This document shows positions 62,026 through 64,000 of a stretch of DNA of 64,000 nucleotides, piece after piece. The translations under genes were made by a program, and so were the position numbers. The notes beneath the pieces are model-generated. The model saw only the letters and a program-made list of their open reading frames with translations. It ran no database searches and was not told where the DNA came from. The number at the start of each line of letters is the position of its first letter. The first letter of the stretch is position 1. Source of the stretch: Mansonella perstans. Taxonomy: Eukaryota > Nematoda > Chromadorea > Rhabditida > Onchocercidae. The DNA lies in the NCBI GenBank assembly GCA_037074765.1, contig JBAMDO010000085.1, positions 152,737 to 216,736 on the forward strand. The letters run 5' to 3'.

Positions 62026-63310
62026 GTAAATAAGGTAGAGAAAATGACATAAGCCATGGGAAATTCTTGTTGGGAAACAGGGTGCTGTGTTGTAACAGAA
62101 AAAGCAAATCTCCATTTTTATAAACAAATAATTCCTAATTGAAAGCTGTTCAATGGAATTAATAAGATATGGGAAGATTTCTGGGATGCAGGATAGGAAG
62201 AAGAAAGATGGAAGAATAGAAGGAATTTACTTCCACTCTCGTAGAAGAAAAAAGTAATGCATCATTTTGAGACTCCTTTACAATCGATTTTCCCGCGGTA
62301 AAAACATCTTTTTGTGGCATGTCCCGGAGAAGTCATCATCATCATTCTTTTCCACCTCATTAAACTCCTGGAGTGTTAATGTATTGAACATTTATACAGA
62401 TACATTTCTGTGAACCTTTGTCTGCCCCTGTCTGTCTCCATGTGTGTGTGCTTGCATAGAGAGAAAAAGTTTTTGTTTTTTTTCTAAACTTTACAAAATT
62501 AGCATTGATATAGGATTTATGGATATCACTAGTTTGCATAGCTTTGCAAATTTGCAAAATTATCACTGACAAGAAGACTTTTTGAAGTTTCATAATTATA
62601 ATCTTATCACTGCTATATTTTAATATATTATAATCTTATCACTATATATCTTAAGAAATCTTTCAGAATTGCTTCAAATTTCAATTTCAATATTGGCCAA
62701 AAAGAATTTAATTTGTAGACGGTTTTTTCACGTAATCAATCTTCAATTTTTTTAATAAAATTTTCATTCAAAATTGAGCCTCGTTCACTCATTTGCAGCA
62801 CTGAAATTGAAATTTTATACAAATTTCATTTTGCTTTCATTCTTAACGCATACAAATGAAAAAAGGGAAAAAGGAAATAAAATATTTTTCAATTTGGTTC
62901 TTTTTTTGATACAAAAATTTTAGTTATTTTTTGAATTCAAATTTCTAAGCTTTTCTTTTCTTTGAAACTAATAAAAAAAGGGATCAAGCATTTGCTTCGT
63001 TTTTATTTATTTATTTCAGCGAACTAATTATCTGTTTATTTCATAAATCAATTCAAATTTGCTACTAAATTAATCTCATAGTAATAATTATTTGTTTATT
63101 CCCACAAATCAATTCAGATTTCTGTTAAATTAATCTCATAGTAATATAACTCATTTGTAAGTACTTTAAGTTTCGCTATTTTTATTTTTCCATTTGCAGT
63201 TTTCATTTCCAATATGATAAAACAAAAGTAGCGCTAGCGAAAAGACCAAATAAAAAGCTGTTCGAATGAAAGGGAAGATATTTCTGTTTGTTGGTATATA
63301 ATATCAAATA
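62026..63310. other. Intergenic, no gene seen
   Basis: Moderately purine-rich at 62030-62230, then AT-rich. No coding block or RNA gene is evident. Confidence 0.45.
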
Positions 63311-63319
63311 TGTTAATTA

Positions 63320-64000
63320 CAGTGGCAAAGAATGATAGCAGTAGCGGTGAATGATAGTGGCGGTGAATGATAGTGACGGTGAATGATAGTGGCAAAAAAT
63401 GATAATAGTGGTGAATGATAGTGTCGATGAATGATAGTGGCAAAAAATGATAATAGTGGTGAATGATAGTGTCGATGAATGATAGTGGCAAAAAATGATA
63501 ATAGTGGTGAATGATAGTGTCGATGAATGATAGTGGCAAAAAATGATAATAGTGGTGAATGATAGTGTTGATGAATGATAGTGGCAAAAAATGATAATAG
63601 TGGTGAATGATAGTGTCGATGAATGATAGTGGCAAAAAATGATAATAGTGGTGAATGATAGTGTCGATGAATGATAGTGGCAAAAAATGATAATAGTGGT
63701 GAATGATAGTGTCGATGAATGATAGTGGCAAAAAATGATAATAGTGGTGAATGATAGTGTTGATGAATGATAGTGGCAAAAAATGATAATAGTGGTGAAT
63801 GATAGTGTCGATGAATGATAGTGGGCAAAAAATGATAATAGTGGTGAATGATAGTGTCGATGAATGATAGTGGCAAAAAATGATAATAGTGGTGAATGAT
63901 AGTGTCGATGAATGATAGTGGCAAAAAATGATAATAGTGGTGAATGATAGTGTCGATGAATGATAGTGGCAAAAAATGATAATAGTGGTGAATGATAGTG
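63320..64000. repeat. 48-bp tandem satellite, continuing past the window
   Basis: From about 63375 a 48-bp unit (ATGATAGTGGCAAAAAATG, ATAATAGTGGTGA, ATGATAGTGTCGATGA) repeats about 13 times with almost no change and runs off the end. Units 4 and 8 have TTG for TCG in GTGTCGATG, and one unit has an extra G at about 63823. The left edge (63320-63375) is a degenerate array of shorter GTGGCGGTGAATGATA words from which the 48-mer seems to have grown. Because 48 is divisible by three, two minus-strand frames stay open (SFIDTIIHHYYHFL per unit) but there is no sign of a gene. Confidence 0.97.

Noticed and set aside
63234..63972. Two long minus-strand frames of 181 and 219 codons
   Set aside because: Generated by a 48-bp satellite whose unit is divisible by three; no splice sites, start context or non-repetitive domain. 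A one-base insertion switches the frame without harm to the array.
63320..64000. CRISPR array
   Set aside because: Repeats are contiguous with no unique spacers, in a eukaryotic context.

Overview
The window looks like nuclear DNA of a nematode, most likely a parasitic (filarial-type) one. It is very AT-rich. Its genes are split by many short introns with TTTTCAG/TTTTAG-type 3' ends, and several start codons lie 0-15 bases after a perfect 3' splice acceptor, as expected where a spliced leader is added in trans. Homology supports the animal placement (SPE-39/VIPAS39, Headcase, CDK1-like kinase, serpin, Ly6 fold, F-box). The species cannot be fixed from the sequence alone, and all protein-level calls come from reading translations, with no database search.

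Layout: (1) 1-1181, minus: a degenerate copy of the Obg-like ATPase OLA1 with a ruined P-loop, a frameshift and a stop. (2) 2471-4737, minus: an intact four-exon gene for a small four-span membrane protein I do not recognise; its last intron holds a long (TTA)n tract. (3) 6992-11655, plus: spe-39/VIPAS39, 12 exons, complete. (4) 16324-20634, plus: headcase (HECA), 11 exons, complete. (5) 22.5-25.6 kb: a scrapyard with short coding-like blocks, two of them related and in opposite orientation, and an 18S rRNA fragment. (6) 25.2-31.8 kb: a pair of about 270-bp inverted repeats enclosing minus-strand exons of a fast-evolving, probably secreted protein. (7) 31-36.4 kb, minus: more hydrophobic-leader exons and rapidly evolving exons, only partly resolved. 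(8) 37552-39820, plus: a complete CDK1-family gene whose catalytic residues are all replaced (pseudokinase). (9) 42114-43638, plus: a Ly6-like, probably GPI-anchored surface protein. (10) 48385-50362, plus: a complete secreted serpin with an unusually long reactive-centre region. (11) 55422-58918, minus: a complete F-box protein with weak leucine-rich-repeat character. (12) 61.9 kb to the end: one polyglutamine-type exon candidate, then a 48-bp tandem satellite that runs off the window.

The genes do not form an operon or pathway. spe-39 and headcase are conserved housekeeping/regulatory genes. The serpin, the Ly6 protein and the 26-36 kb leader-bearing exons are lineage-type secreted or surface products of the kind that evolve quickly in parasites. 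Between them lie many private tandem and dispersed repeats. The two observations I rate highest are the intact CDK1-like pseudokinase and the 26-36 kb cluster of unrecognised secreted-type exons inside and beside the inverted repeat.
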